DNA of 64,000 nucleotides from Ditylenchus dipsaci (taxonomy: Eukaryota; Nematoda; Chromadorea; Rhabditida; Anguinidae). Under the pieces are notes generated by a model, which saw only the letters and a program-made list of their open reading frames with translations, did not search any database and was not told the DNA's origin. Of the stretch, positions 34,501 through 44,017 are shown one piece after another; within the stretch, counting starts at the first letter, position 1, and every line of letters begins with the position of its first letter. Made by a program: the position numbers and the translations under genes. The stretch spans positions 496,001 through 560,000 of the forward strand of contig SADC01000329.1 in the NCBI GenBank assembly GCA_004194705.1. The letters run 5' to 3'.

Positions 34501-34917
34501 ACGGACTCAAAGACATTTTAGACTCATGTTCGAGTCCGTCCTAACATACGCTGACCTACCCTTGCTTAAGCCTGAAAAAAAAATAGAAAGAGGGAACTAA
34601 GGCAACGCCCGCTCCAATTAAGGGATTAAATTCAAAAAAATTTACAATTTTCGGGAGGTCAAAAAATTGGCCGGGTTTATAATTATTAAGAATACGGCAT
34701 CTTTAACTTTTATATTTTTGAAATACTATACCATCACGTTATCACTTGTGGAATCAAGCTCATATTCTTCCCAAATGTTTATGTCATTCTTTAGAACATA
34801 AAGTCGATTGTCTGCATCCAGATGGTAGAACAATGGAGTTTTGTGATGTGTGATATTAGAAAGTAGACCAACTCTCCAGCTTAGATCGTAAATCTTGAAG
34901 TTGTGAACATCCTCTTC
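31095..34917 (-). CDS. Unrecognised four-exon gene, 5' end not found
   Basis: Exons by frame and splice phase: 34732-34917 (phase 0 to 0; YDLSWRVGLLSNIT, FYHLDADNRLYVLK), about 33737-33990 (FSQGINDWKIYSENG, LIIDPYEKLFGKIIEKRMA), 32761-33091 (LQIFRFTKLFDT, AFAKRLEIIHVSVPRLSQLS) and 31095-31332 (VHEEQANLLDNINNIRDILD). LEIIHVSVPRLS is reminiscent of leucine-rich or F-box-associated proteins, but I cannot name a family. The last exon here has two one-base losses relative to its intact copy at 48521-48760, so this copy may be broken or miscalled. It is transcribed convergently with the receptor gene. The 34732 exon is split from the next by an intron that a mobile element has expanded. The join from 33737 to 33091 is the least certain. 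Confidence 0.5.
32818..33420 (+). repeat. Source of the module repeated at 36130 and 37025
   Basis: Covers most of the third exon of the minus-strand gene plus part of the adjoining intron. It recurs, nearly identical and in the same orientation, at about 36130-36727 and 37025-37614. Confidence 0.85.
34013..34697. mobile_element. CCGTATTC-ended TA element inside an intron of the minus-strand gene
   Basis: Left end ccgtattctctctaattata after TA; right end tataattattaagaatacgg before CA. A strong palindrome lies at 34490-34560 (gttaggacggactcaaag... mirrored as gagtccgtcctaac). Removing the element and one TA leaves a 54-nt intron. Confidence 0.75.
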
Positions 34918-35331
34918 CTGTAAGTGAAAAGACTAAAAATCATGCAAAGAGCTTAAGTTACGTAATTTTTCAAAATTTTAGAGTCTAGAATTCAAACTAT
35001 TCCGAATTGCGGTTCGTGTCGATTGGGTTCTGTCTATTAATTTTTTTCTTGATTTAGCGTTTCAGTATGAAAAGTTAACTTTTATTTTTTTATAAATTTT
35101 GGGAGCCCATGCAGAAACAAACTATTTCCTTATCTAGAATTAGAACCAAACGGATTTTTTTAAATTTTTTATTTAACAATTACTATCTTGCATTTCAATG
35201 CATTAGTTGTCCAAAGTGGGAGTTTTTTCAATTCGCTTATTAACTGTCTTCAGTAGCCTGATTTTTGCCATACAGTATATTCTTAAATTGTCTTGTTCAA
35301 AATTTTCTACCGTTAATTTATTGCATTTGAC

Positions 35332-35418
35332 ATGTTGAATTTGGAAATGCTGCATGTATTCACCTTACTCTGCCTTACACTTTTAGTTTATAAGATAAAT
35401 TCTGAGGAGCAGTGTCTG
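35332..35418 (+). CDS. C1A-like gene exon 1 (signal peptide)
   Basis: ATG at 35332 (or the second ATG at 35347); hydrophobic core HVFTLLCLTLLVY, cleavage plausible after INS. Donor gtaggt; 46-nt intron follows. Confidence 0.7.
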
Positions 35419-38400
35419 GTAGGTCATAAATTTGTGCAGCTTTTTAATATGCAATTTTTTTCAGGAAACAAACTACCACTATGGATACAAAGAGTATCAG
35501 TGCTCATGGCTGAAAAAGAACTATATTAAGCCAATAATCCTGTATCAAAGTAAGTTAAACCGTGAAATATGATTTCAAATGACAAGCAGAATATGTTTTC
35601 TTTTCATGTCGAAAATTTCTATCAGGATAAAAATTTCGAATTGATTGATTTCAAATCAAATCAAAACTCCGAAAATTCCAAATCTTCTAAAAATCAAACT
35701 TCGGATGAAGCTGTATTATATGTAATAATTTTTCTTAGAGCAGTACCATAAGTGGGTATTTATGAAAATTTTTTTTGGCAGGACTTCGTTATCCTTGCCT
35801 TAAACCGTGTTTTCTGATGTTTGGACATTTTTCAAAAAACATTTTTGACCACAATTTCGACTTTTGCCACCATACATAGGGGTACCGTATTTACTCTAAT
35901 TTAAGACCTCCCCCCCTCTAATTTAAGCCCCAAAGAGGGGATTGAAAAATTTAAACTAAGGGCTTAAATTAGAGTAAATACGGTATTCTATCCCGTTTTG
36001 GTAACTGGAGCTAAGCGAAAAGAGCCTCTATATGCATTTTATGATCGATAGTCTTGCTCGGAATCATGTCTAAGGTAAGTGAGTGCGTGCATCTCTAACT
36101 CTCAAGCCCCTGCGCCCCCGAAGGGTGCTTGGTCCTGAATAGATTTTTCAAAACTCTGCCGAATGTTAACGGGTAGGGTGAGCTTGTCGATTACTCCATT
36201 GTTAATACATTTAGCAACCGTCTTTGCACTCAATTGTGATAGTCTAGGCACTGACACATGAATGATTTCCAATCGCTTAGCGAAAGCAATTGCAAAAACA
36301 GTTGCATCTATATTGGGTGCTATTATGCCTGAATTGGTGTCGAACAGCTTTGTAAATCTGAATATTTGAAGTTTACTTTTGGCAGGTAAATAATTGGTCG
36401 GCCTGAATTATGCGGTGTCCTCTCAAAAGACCTCACAATGATAAATTTTAATCTTTTACCACTTTCAACGTTCTAAAATTTTAGGGCGTAGACAAACATT
36501 AAAAATTTTTTTTGACGAAAATTTCACTTTTCGCCTCGAGGGAGAAAGGTAAGGGGTACTAAAAGGTGGCAAAATTTTAGGCCGGTTTATGAATTATGAG
36601 ATTTGGTGTTTTTTTAACGAGGGAAGAGCTGTATTTCTTTCTTCACTAAAACTTTTTTTCTGTTGTTACCATCTGGTAGCTAAGATTCAGGGTTTCAAAA
36701 CAACACCTTCGAGGCCGCAGAGGGCTTGCAAACATTTTTGACCACAATTTCGACTTTTGCCACCATACATAGGGGTACCGTATTTACTCTAATTTAAGAC
36801 CTCCCCCCTCTAATTTAAGCCCCAAAGAGGGGGATTGAAAAATTTAAACTAAGGGGCTTAAATTAGAGTAAATACGGTATTCTATCCCGTTTTGGTAACT
36901 GGAGCTAAGCGAAAAGAGCCTCTATATGCATTTTATGATCGATAGTCTTGCTCGGAATCATGTCTAAGGTAAGTGAGTGCGTGCATCTCTAACTCTCAAG
37001 CCCCTGCGCCCCCGAAGGGTGCTTGGTCCTGAATAGATTTTTCAAAACTCTGCCGAATGTTAACGGTAGGGTGAGCTTGTCGATTACTCCATTGTTAATA
37101 CATTTAGCAACCGTCTTTGCACTCAATTGTGATAGTCTAGGCACTGACACATGAATGATTTCCAATCGCTTAGCGAAAGCAATTGCAAAAACAGTTGCAT
37201 CTATATTGGGTGCTATTATGCCTGAATTGGTGTCGAACAGCTTTGTAAATCTGAATATTTGAAGTTTACTTTTGGCAGGTAAATAATTGGTCGGCCTGAA
37301 TTATGCGGTGTCCTCTCAAAAGACCTCACAATGATAAATTTAATCTTTTACCACTTTCAACGTTCTAAAATTTTAGGGCGTAGACAAACATTAAAAATTT
37401 TTTTTGACGAAAATTTCACTTTTCGCCTCGAGGAGAAAGGTAAGGGTACTAAAAGGTGGCAAAATTTTAGGCCGGTTTATGAATTATGAGATTTGGTGTT
37501 TTTTTAACGAGGGAAGAGCTGTATTTCTTTCTTCACTAAAACTTTTTTTCTGTTGTTACCATCTGGTAGCTAAGATTCAGGGTTTCAAAACAACACCTTC
37601 GAGGCGCAGAGGGCTTGCAAACATTTTTGACCACAATTTCGACTTTTGCCACCATACATAGGGGTACCGTATTTACTCTAATTTAAGACCTCCCCCCTCT
37701 AATTTAAGCCCCCAAAGAGGGGGATTGAAAAATTTAAACTAAGGGGCTTAAATTAGAGTAAATACGGTATTCTATCCCGTTTTGGTAACTGGAGCTAAGC
37801 GAAAAGAGCCTCTATATGCATTTTATGATCGATAGTCTTGCTCGGAATCATGTCTAAGGTAAGTGAGTGCGTGCATCTCTAACTCTCAAGCCCCTGCGCC
37901 CCGAAGGGTGCTTGGTGGCTTGAGGGCTTGAGAGTTGAGATGCGCGCAAAAGCATACCTTGTACACAAATCACTCGTAAGTGACTCTGGATGCATGAAAA
38001 AGCATGCATACCAGAGTTATTTTATTCGGTAGGTCCCAGTTAACAAAACTATGTTCAAATACCATCTTTTAGGTTCAAGAAAGGTAATTTAGTGTAAAAG
38101 GAAGATGTTGAACATAGTTTTGTTAACTGGGGCCTACCGCATAAATGAACTCTGGTATGCATACATTTTTATGCTTCCAGAGTCACTTTCGAGTGATTTG
38201 CGTCTAAGGTATGTGGGTGTGCTCATCTCTCAACTGCAAGCCCCCTGTGCCCCCTTCGGGGGCTTGGGGGCTTGGAGTTGAGAGATGGTACAAGTTAAGA
38301 TAATACCAAATTTTACCACGTTATGTAGTGCATATATTCATGGATCAGACTGACAAACACAAAAGTGTTCAGGGTTTGATACGGAAAAATTATTATTTTA

Positions 38401-40861
38401 AGTTACTTCCGTACCTGGGTAGCCGTTTAGAATTTTAACAAACTTAGTTTGTTTAAAACTTGTTTGTGAAAAACTTGTTTGTTAAAAACTTATAGCCGCT
38501 TTTCTCTAATACTCAAAAACCTTTTAGAAGACAACTCATGTGCTGGTATGGCTGCTTCATCCCTGCTTGGCTATAGTGTTTCCATATTTCTAAAGTTGCC
38601 ATACCAAGTTTCAGCATAGGCAATCCTCGATTGTTACTCACCAAGGCCTCCAGCAAATGCCTTTGATTGCGCAACTAATGTGTTCAGTATTTTGTAGTAA
38701 GTTTACTTGCTTGGCGTCAATTTCTAGATTAAAGCAGGTCTGCAAGAGTGCCGACTTGCTGTGGAGAATGTGCTTTATATTGCTTCGCGTTATGTAAAAC
38801 TGCTTTACGTGCGTCGTCTGGTTGGGCTTTTTCTCAGCTGTGTAAATTTATGCCTTTCCCGCCTTCAGCGTGAGATTTCTAAGTTACTCTGGGAGATACA
38901 TCGAGAAGAAGAGTGGAAATTATAAAGACTAAAACAAAGAAAATAACAGAGCTAAAGCAAACATACAAGCAGATTTTTCGTAAAATCTATTTAACTTATT
39001 TTGCTAAAAAAAAACCTTTTGGCACATCTTAGGCAAACAAATGTTTTTTAAGTTATTTTTATTTCTCGCTTGCCCTTATAAAAATTTATGAGCAAAGTTT
39101 CAGCAATTTCAGATACGCTCATCGCAAAGGCGGTGGTAAGGCTGCGATCCCGACCGTGGTCCATTACCTAAGGCCGTTCACTGGATTTTGGCAAGAAACA
39201 TGTCTTCCTTTTCATGACGATGGCATCCTGTTTAAAATTGGAATTGCTAGATCCTCTACTATTGGACATTTTCTTCAATTGCTCAAGAAAAGACCTGTGG
39301 CTGTCAGTAAGTTTGTTAATAAAGTATAATAATCAACAGGGTGTAAGGCTACGTCTCCAATGAGTGAGCGATTTTTTCGCCTGTTCAGGCGGGGATGGCT
39401 GTAGATTTGTTTCTGTTAATATCATTTTGTAGCTAAGATTCCGGGCTACACAATAAAAAGTTGAAATTTTTTGACGAAAATGCGTTTATTTGCACTCCAC
39501 ATCGCACTCTACATCTCATGGAATGAGTGCAATTTAGAGTGCTAATAAACGCCTTTTTTATAAGAAATTTTCAGCGATATGTGGCTGAATTTTTATTATT
39601 GTGTAGCCCTGCATCTAAGCTAGAAAATGGTACTAACAGAAAAATCTACATCCCTTTATTGCAATTTACATCGCACTCTACATTTCAATCATTGGGGACG
39701 CGCCTAAACACAAAATTTTGAAATTACAATTAAGACTTTAATACAACTCAAGTAAAAATTTTGCGACAATCTGTTTTTTTTTTTCAATTTTGCAAAATAG
39801 CAAAATTTTTTGTTTTTAGAGAATTTTAATATCGTAAAATGAGTAAAGTAAAGGATTTTCTAAAACAACAGTTTACCTTTAGAATTTATTCCGATTGTTT
39901 TTCTTACAACTTATAATATATTTAGAGGGAAAGAAATTGCTGGGAAATTTGTATTGCAGCAAGAGAGAACTTTTCACACTTTAAAGGGGCATACCAGCGC
40001 ATTACACGGTCAATTTCGAATTTTCAAAAGGTGGGGACCAGCCATATTCAAACAAGAATTATTTTTAAATGCAAGTTTGTTATTTTGTAAAAAAGCATTA
40101 AGTTATGAAAAGCGCAGTGACAGTACAATGAAATGGGTAGCTCAGTGGTAATGTGATGATGTTGTCCGAACATCGTCGAGTTCGATTCCAATACGGTGTA
40201 GCTTTTTGTATAAAATGACGAATTCGCATTTGAAGATAATTCTTGTTTGAATATGGCTGGTCCCCCGCCTTTTGAAAATTTGAAATTGACCGACTAACGC
40301 GCTGGTATGCCCCTTTAAATTCAAAGTCATTCATTATTTTTTTTAGCAATTTTAGACTCTAGTATAGGTTATCCCTTTTTTTAAACTTGAGTAAAAAGTA
40401 CCCAAATATATGTTACAGACCTTGGAAAAAGTACGTAAGACATTTCTCAGTCCTTGCTTCCATACGCTGGCCTACCCCTACACCTATGCGCTTTCGATCA
40501 AATTTTGTGTCTAAAAAGTCAAAGTCAAAATATAAATAGGATTATCCATGAAGTTCTTAATCAGAATTTTTTAGCTATTAGTGTGACGAGAAGGTTCCGT
40601 GATTATACTACAACTGCCTGGAGTGAATTCTACAAAGTGTCTGCAAGAGACAGAGATTTGATTATTGGTAACCATGCTCTGGTTCTATTATGCTACAGAA
40701 GTGATCCTGAAGGTAATGTTGATGTGCTTGCGCAGAGTAGCTGGGGTCCTGACTATGGAATTTTGGGCTACGTATGGATTCGCTTAGATTCCAATGCAGA
40801 AAAATATATGTCGCTGACCAGCGATGTGGTCTACATCACCGATGTTGAAAGAGACAACTAA
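35332..40861 (+). CDS. Divergent papain-like (C1A) cysteine protease homologue, interrupted
   Basis: Five exons join in phase: 35332-35418, 35465-35549, 38528-38693, 39113-39306, 40575-40861. The product has a signal peptide (MLHVFTLLCLTLLVYKINS) and goes almost directly into the mature fold; the usual propeptide is absent. SWLKKNYIKPIILYQKDNSC aligns with the papain start W..KG.VTPVK.Q..CGSC. The active-site stretch is NSCAGMAAS instead of GSCWAFS. VSA-stop-AILDC aligns with LSEQNLVDC, with TAG (38617-38619) where the conserved Gln stands. NHALVLLCYRSD holds the catalytic His. AQSSWGPDYGILGYVWI replaces the catalytic Asn of NSWG by Ser. Cys and His are present but Trp, Asn and Gln are not. 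It could be a pseudogene, a non-catalytic homologue or a gene with one consensus error. It would be secreted. Confidence 0.72.
35465..35549 (+). CDS. C1A-like gene exon 2
   Basis: ETNYHYGYKEYQCSW, then LKKNYIKPIILYQ; phase 0 in, phase 1 out at gtaagt. Confidence 0.72.
35838..37914 (+). repeat. Tandem array of an about 890-bp composite unit in C1A-like intron 2
   Basis: Unit = a module with a 99-bp TA element and the gtgagtgcgtgcatctc repeat (35838-36129), fused to a copy of 32818-33420. The units are 35838-36727 and 36728-37614; a third first-module (37616-37914) ends the array. Junctions share tcctgaatag next to cttgg / ttggt microhomology. The second unit differs from the first mainly by lost bases in G, C or T runs. 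Confidence 0.88.
35885..35983. mobile_element. 99-bp TA-flanked miniature element
   Basis: Ends ccgtatttactctaatttaa and ttaaattagagtaaatacgg with TA on both sides; near-palindromic. Copies at about 36780-36878 and 37669-37767 arose by the tandem duplication, not by new insertion. Confidence 0.85.
37905..38268. repeat. Foldback element with gggcttgg ends
   Basis: cgaagggtgcttggtggctt... is mirrored by the ...ccttcgggggcttgg side. aagtgactctggatgcatga, gcataccagagtt and gttaacaaaactatgttcaa each have inverted partners. Half-copies exist at 14170-14350 and 49720-49890. Confidence 0.75.
38528..38693 (+). CDS. C1A-like gene exon 3 (active-site Cys; in-frame TAG)
   Basis: KDNSCAGMAASSLLGYSVSI, LKLPYQVSA, TAG, AILDCYSPRPPANAFDCATN; phase 1 in, phase 2 out (donor gtagta). 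The reading frame on both sides of the TAG is clearly homologous to C1A proteases, so the TAG interrupts an otherwise intact exon. Confidence 0.72.
39113..39306 (+). CDS. C1A-like gene exon 4
   Basis: YAHRKGGGKAAIPTVVHYLR, ETCLPFHDDGILFKIG, FLQLLKKRPVAV: corresponds to the stretch between the ...DC...AF.Y part and PV(A/S)VAI of papain. Phase 2 in, phase 1 out (gtaagt). Confidence 0.72.
39980..40319. repeat. Inverted-repeat element with a tRNA-like core
   Basis: tttaaaggggcataccagcg at 39980 is mirrored by cgctggtatgcccctttaaa at 40319. The arms (about 120 bp) stay similar through caattttgaatttt- and gaccagccatattcaaacaa. The unpaired centre holds a tRNA-like sequence (40135-40202). Confidence 0.8.
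40135..40202 (+). tRNA. tRNA-like sequence (Pol III A- and B-box)
   Basis: A-box tagctcagtggt and B-box agttcgattcc, about 68 nt in length, followed by ttttt. Cloverleaf pairing is imperfect, so I call it tRNA-like rather than a functional gene. Confidence 0.4.
40575..40861 (+). CDS. C1A-like gene exon 5 (catalytic His; Asn replaced by Ser)
   Basis: TISVTRRFRDYTTTAWSEFY, LIIGNHALVLLCYRSD, AQSSWGPDYGILGYVWI, stop at 40861. Acceptor tttttttag at 40574, phase 1 in, matching exon 4. Confidence 0.8.
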
Positions 40862-41206
40862 GATACAAAACTAAGTTTTAAAGCTGTTAACAACTTCAAA
40901 CCATTTTTGTATAAAGATTTACACAATTTTGTCCACAAAATTTACTTAAGCTGTATTGAACACTTGATAATTTAATTTCATGAAAAAATATGTATATGAA
41001 GATAGATATCTACAAAAAGATTAAAATCAAAATCTATTTTTTCGAATGCTCTTCATATGGTGCAGGATTAAACAAGTGGTGGTATAGGGATTAAAATTCT
41101 CACACTGGTTTGCTATTTTGTTACTTTTTTCGAATGACTTTGAGGACAGTACAGACAGAAAAAAACATTTTTGCCTTATCCTGTTTTCTACCTCTTTAAG
41201 ATTTAG

Positions 41207-41355
41207 GTGTACATTATATCAAGTGCTGCGGGTCCAAATGCTGTAACTACAGTATCAGAAATGACCTGCAATATCGAAATCTCTGCAATATTTCAGACCA
41301 GACTCACGAATCAGAATTCACTAAACACCTTCAAAATGAGGTTGAAAAATTGTAA
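41207..41355 (+). CDS. Candidate terminal exon of a Cys-rich protein
   Basis: After acceptor aagatttag the frame VHYIKCCGSKCCNYSIRNDL and RNLCNISDQTHESEF runs to TAA at 41355. Five Cys occur within about 27 residues, which is unusual for a chance frame. No upstream exon was found between 40862 and 41206. Function unknown. Confidence 0.3.
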
Positions 41356-41769
41356 CACACTGGGCAGGAACGAACTTCAGGGGAGTATCTCATATAGGGA
41401 CTCCATTAAGGGTTTTATATTACAGTAAAGAGTTTTTCGTCTTGCGACATGAATATTTATTTTATATTTTTTTGTCTCATAATCGCGAAAAACAACAAAA
41501 AGTCCAAAGAAACCGGTGAGGCGGGAGTTGGCCAGACCTTTTTTGGTTAAAATTTGGACCCTACTTGGACATACCCCCTCTCCCAAATCAACTTTTTTTG
41601 AAAGTGTTTCTTAAACACCCTATATAGACTTAAAATGGCCTTAGGAGCTCAAAAAGGCACTATTTTTAAGTTCTAGTCCGCAAAAATTGAGTTTCGAGCT
41701 TTTTGAAATTTCGACTTTGTACCTGTTTTACCATGTTTTTTAACATGTCACTTGGCAAAACAGCCTCTA

Positions 41770-41990
41770 CAGTCAAACCTCGATAAACTGGCACCCGATA
41801 AACCGCACCCTTGATAAACCAGCACCCTGAGTCCAGTTTGGCTGGTCAACTGAGAAAGTCAACAAAACGACACCCCGATTAACCGGCACCTCGATAAACC
41901 GGCACCCTAAGGTCGGTCCGCACAAAGAAAATTTCCCTCGATAAACCGGCACTCCTTACAATTTTACCTTAACACGAAAAAGCCTGACTG
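41770..41990. mobile_element. Pogo-like miniature element
   Basis: cagtcaaacctcgataaact after TA at left; the right end is degraded to gcctgactg before TA. Internal repeats of gataaaccggcacc. Confidence 0.6.
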
Positions 41991-42420
41991 TAAGGTCAGC
42001 TCATTCTGGTGCGGAATTTTACGGAGAATCCGAATCTGCAAACTATTGAGATTTCGACCAATTTCTGAATGGTGTTAAGTGTGACTTGGGTATGTTCATA
42101 AAATCAGGTAGTGCTTGAATATTTCATATACACACGCATAAATTCTATATCTCGTAAGAAAGCGCAAAAAATCAGCTTTTCAATGACATATTGTTGTACG
42201 ATTGATGAAAACATAATGTAAAATAATTGCCCCAAAGAAACGATTGTGTTATTCGTTGAAAAAAAAATTCAGGCTCTAATGGAGTATCCGGTGCGAATTT
42301 TGCCTTGGTCTCCCTGTTGATTTTCGCCACATTTGCCTTGGTTCCCCTATTGATTTTTATAAAAATTCTTTTCAAGAATTCAATTATTTTCATGTATCTA
42401 TTCATTGTTGTTTGCCGTTA

Positions 42421-42521
42421 CATTATGTAGTTCTATATTCCTTCATCTGATTTTTTGCAATCTATATATTCTTTTTGTAGAATAATGTCTCTTCTTTTGG
42501 GTCACGATTCTCTTCGTCAAA
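42421..42521 (+). repeat. 101-bp segment repeated at 49039-49139
   Basis: cattatgtagttctatattc ... tctcttcgtcaaa occurs again, essentially identical, at 49039-49139, directly after the copy of 30773-31592. Confidence 0.85.
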
Positions 42522-42591
42522 CTTATGATTGCCTGAAGCCTTGTCACCGCAAACCACACATAAGTCATACGCAGAACTTATCCTTGTTTTC
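42522..42591 (-). pseudogene. Exon fragment of a second nuclear receptor DNA-binding domain
   Basis: On the minus strand, after acceptor aattttttttag, the frame reads [20 protein letters not shown] then [13 protein letters not shown] is the hallmark start of nuclear receptor zinc finger 1. It differs from the NR2C exon at 18800 in codon use and in the preceding residues, so it is a paralogue and not a recent copy. No continuation (..CEGCK..) was found nearby; homology stops at the border with the 101-bp repeat. Confidence 0.6.
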
Positions 42592-42645
42592 CTAAAAAAA
42601 TTGTATTTCTGTGTTTACATACTTGTGATTATATTGATTTTTTAG

Positions 42646-42810
42646 GTTTCTATTTTCGGTGTCTTTATCGCCATTAGAATTTGACCAACAGCAAAGCCAA
42701 TGGGTGAACAAGCTGCTCACCCAGCCAGTTTCTATTCTCGGTGTCTTTATCGCCATTAGAATTTGATCAACAGCAAAGACAATGGGTGAACAAGCTGCTC
42801 ACCCAGCCAG
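42646..42810 (+). repeat. Tandem duplication, 82-bp unit x2
   Basis: gtttctatt-tcggtgtctt ... gctcacccagcca occurs twice head-to-tail with three mismatches. Confidence 0.9.
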
Positions 42811-44017
42811 CCATCAACCAAATAGTGCAAAGAAGCCTGCAAACCACTTTATCTATATGCCAGCCAAAGGGAGATAGGTTCCCCACAGCCAAAACTCTGA
42901 CTTTGTTCTAGAATGAATCAACTATTACTCTATGTATCAGGCATAAACAAGCTGAGAAAGAAATGGTCTAAGTGCTAAAAAAGAGGGAGAAAACATTACA
43001 ATGGTGCAAACCAAATTTTCCCCCCTGCCCAAAAATTCTCAATTTTCGTAAACATCTCATTGATAGCTTTAGCACTTAGAGAAAATACATTTCAATGATG
43101 CAAGCGCATCTCCCCCCTATCCTGCCCAATAACTTTAACTTTAGAATTTACATGCAACGGCGAGTTGGGTAAAATAATTTTGCCTTAGAACAATCATTAT
43201 TCCAGTGTCCCCAATTTCACATGTTAGGAAAAACACCTCTTTAACTTAATTTTTGCCTTATCTGAATTGTATAGTCATACAAATAGTTAATTCGATTTTA
43301 TTTGAATATTCAAAACAGTTATCTACATAACCATATGTAGTTAGTTCAGTATAGCTATGCTAACTACGATGGGTAGAAGTTTTGGCGCCTTTAATCGTAA
43401 ATCTGGTGTCTTTTTATCGTAAAAATGGCGTATAATTTTCAATTTGAATTTTACACCTTATTTTTACATAATTTAAGTTTAATTTTTACACCGAAGTGTA
43501 GTAGCTCTGAATCTCAGCTTTCTAATAAGCTTCAACACTTAGGTGCATAATTTTGAAATTTAGAGATTTGGGTATTATAAGACAGTAATTTTTTAGCTCA
43601 GGTTCGTACCAATTTGTAGCTAAGATTTTTCGCTATACTTGCGGCTTATTAGAAAGAATACGGTAACCAAGATACCCATTCCAGGAAACCCCGGTTTTTG
43701 TTCTTCAAACTTTAACGTCCTTCCACCCGCTTTTAAGTGTCTCTGATTTCCAACTTTTTCGGCGATTATGATTTATCAGTGTAATCTGAAAAATCACGAA
43801 AATGTCATTCTTTTGCAAGTTGTCTTGAAAAACATGGTGGTTTTCACATTTGGAACTCCAACTAATTATCTCAAATTATAATTGAGATAAGTTTCTTAAC
43901 TCCTGCCTATTTATAAGATATACTTTTAGCTTATAAAGTATATGTAAATCAGTTCTTATATAGTTTCACCGGTTGAAAAATTTAAGCTATCTGCTCAGTC
44001 TACCTGTACCTACCACT
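42811..44017. other. No gene recognised
   Basis: AT-rich. Two related blocks with aaaaattctcaattttcgta and attgatagctttagcac / agtgctaaaaaa occur around 42960-43090. Nothing coding is supported. Confidence 0.4.

Noticed and set aside
36130..37614. CRISPR-like or satellite array
   Set aside because: Units are about 890 bp with no short regular spacers, and contain recognisable duplicated exon and transposon sequence; a segmental tandem duplication.
38617..38619. Reassigned stop codon (TAG = Gln)
   Set aside because: Other genes here end in TAG (45993, 47012) and no animal nuclear code with that change is known to me; nonsense mutation, readthrough or consensus error are simpler.
38739..38923. 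Open frame IKAGLQECRLAVENVLYI... in C1A-like intron 3
   Set aside because: Begins after a plausible acceptor, but its phase does not fit the neighbouring exons and it does not match the protease fold; left unannotated.
40135..40202. Functional tRNA gene
   Set aside because: Promoter boxes are good but the stems pair poorly and it sits in the centre of an inverted-repeat element; reported as tRNA-like only.
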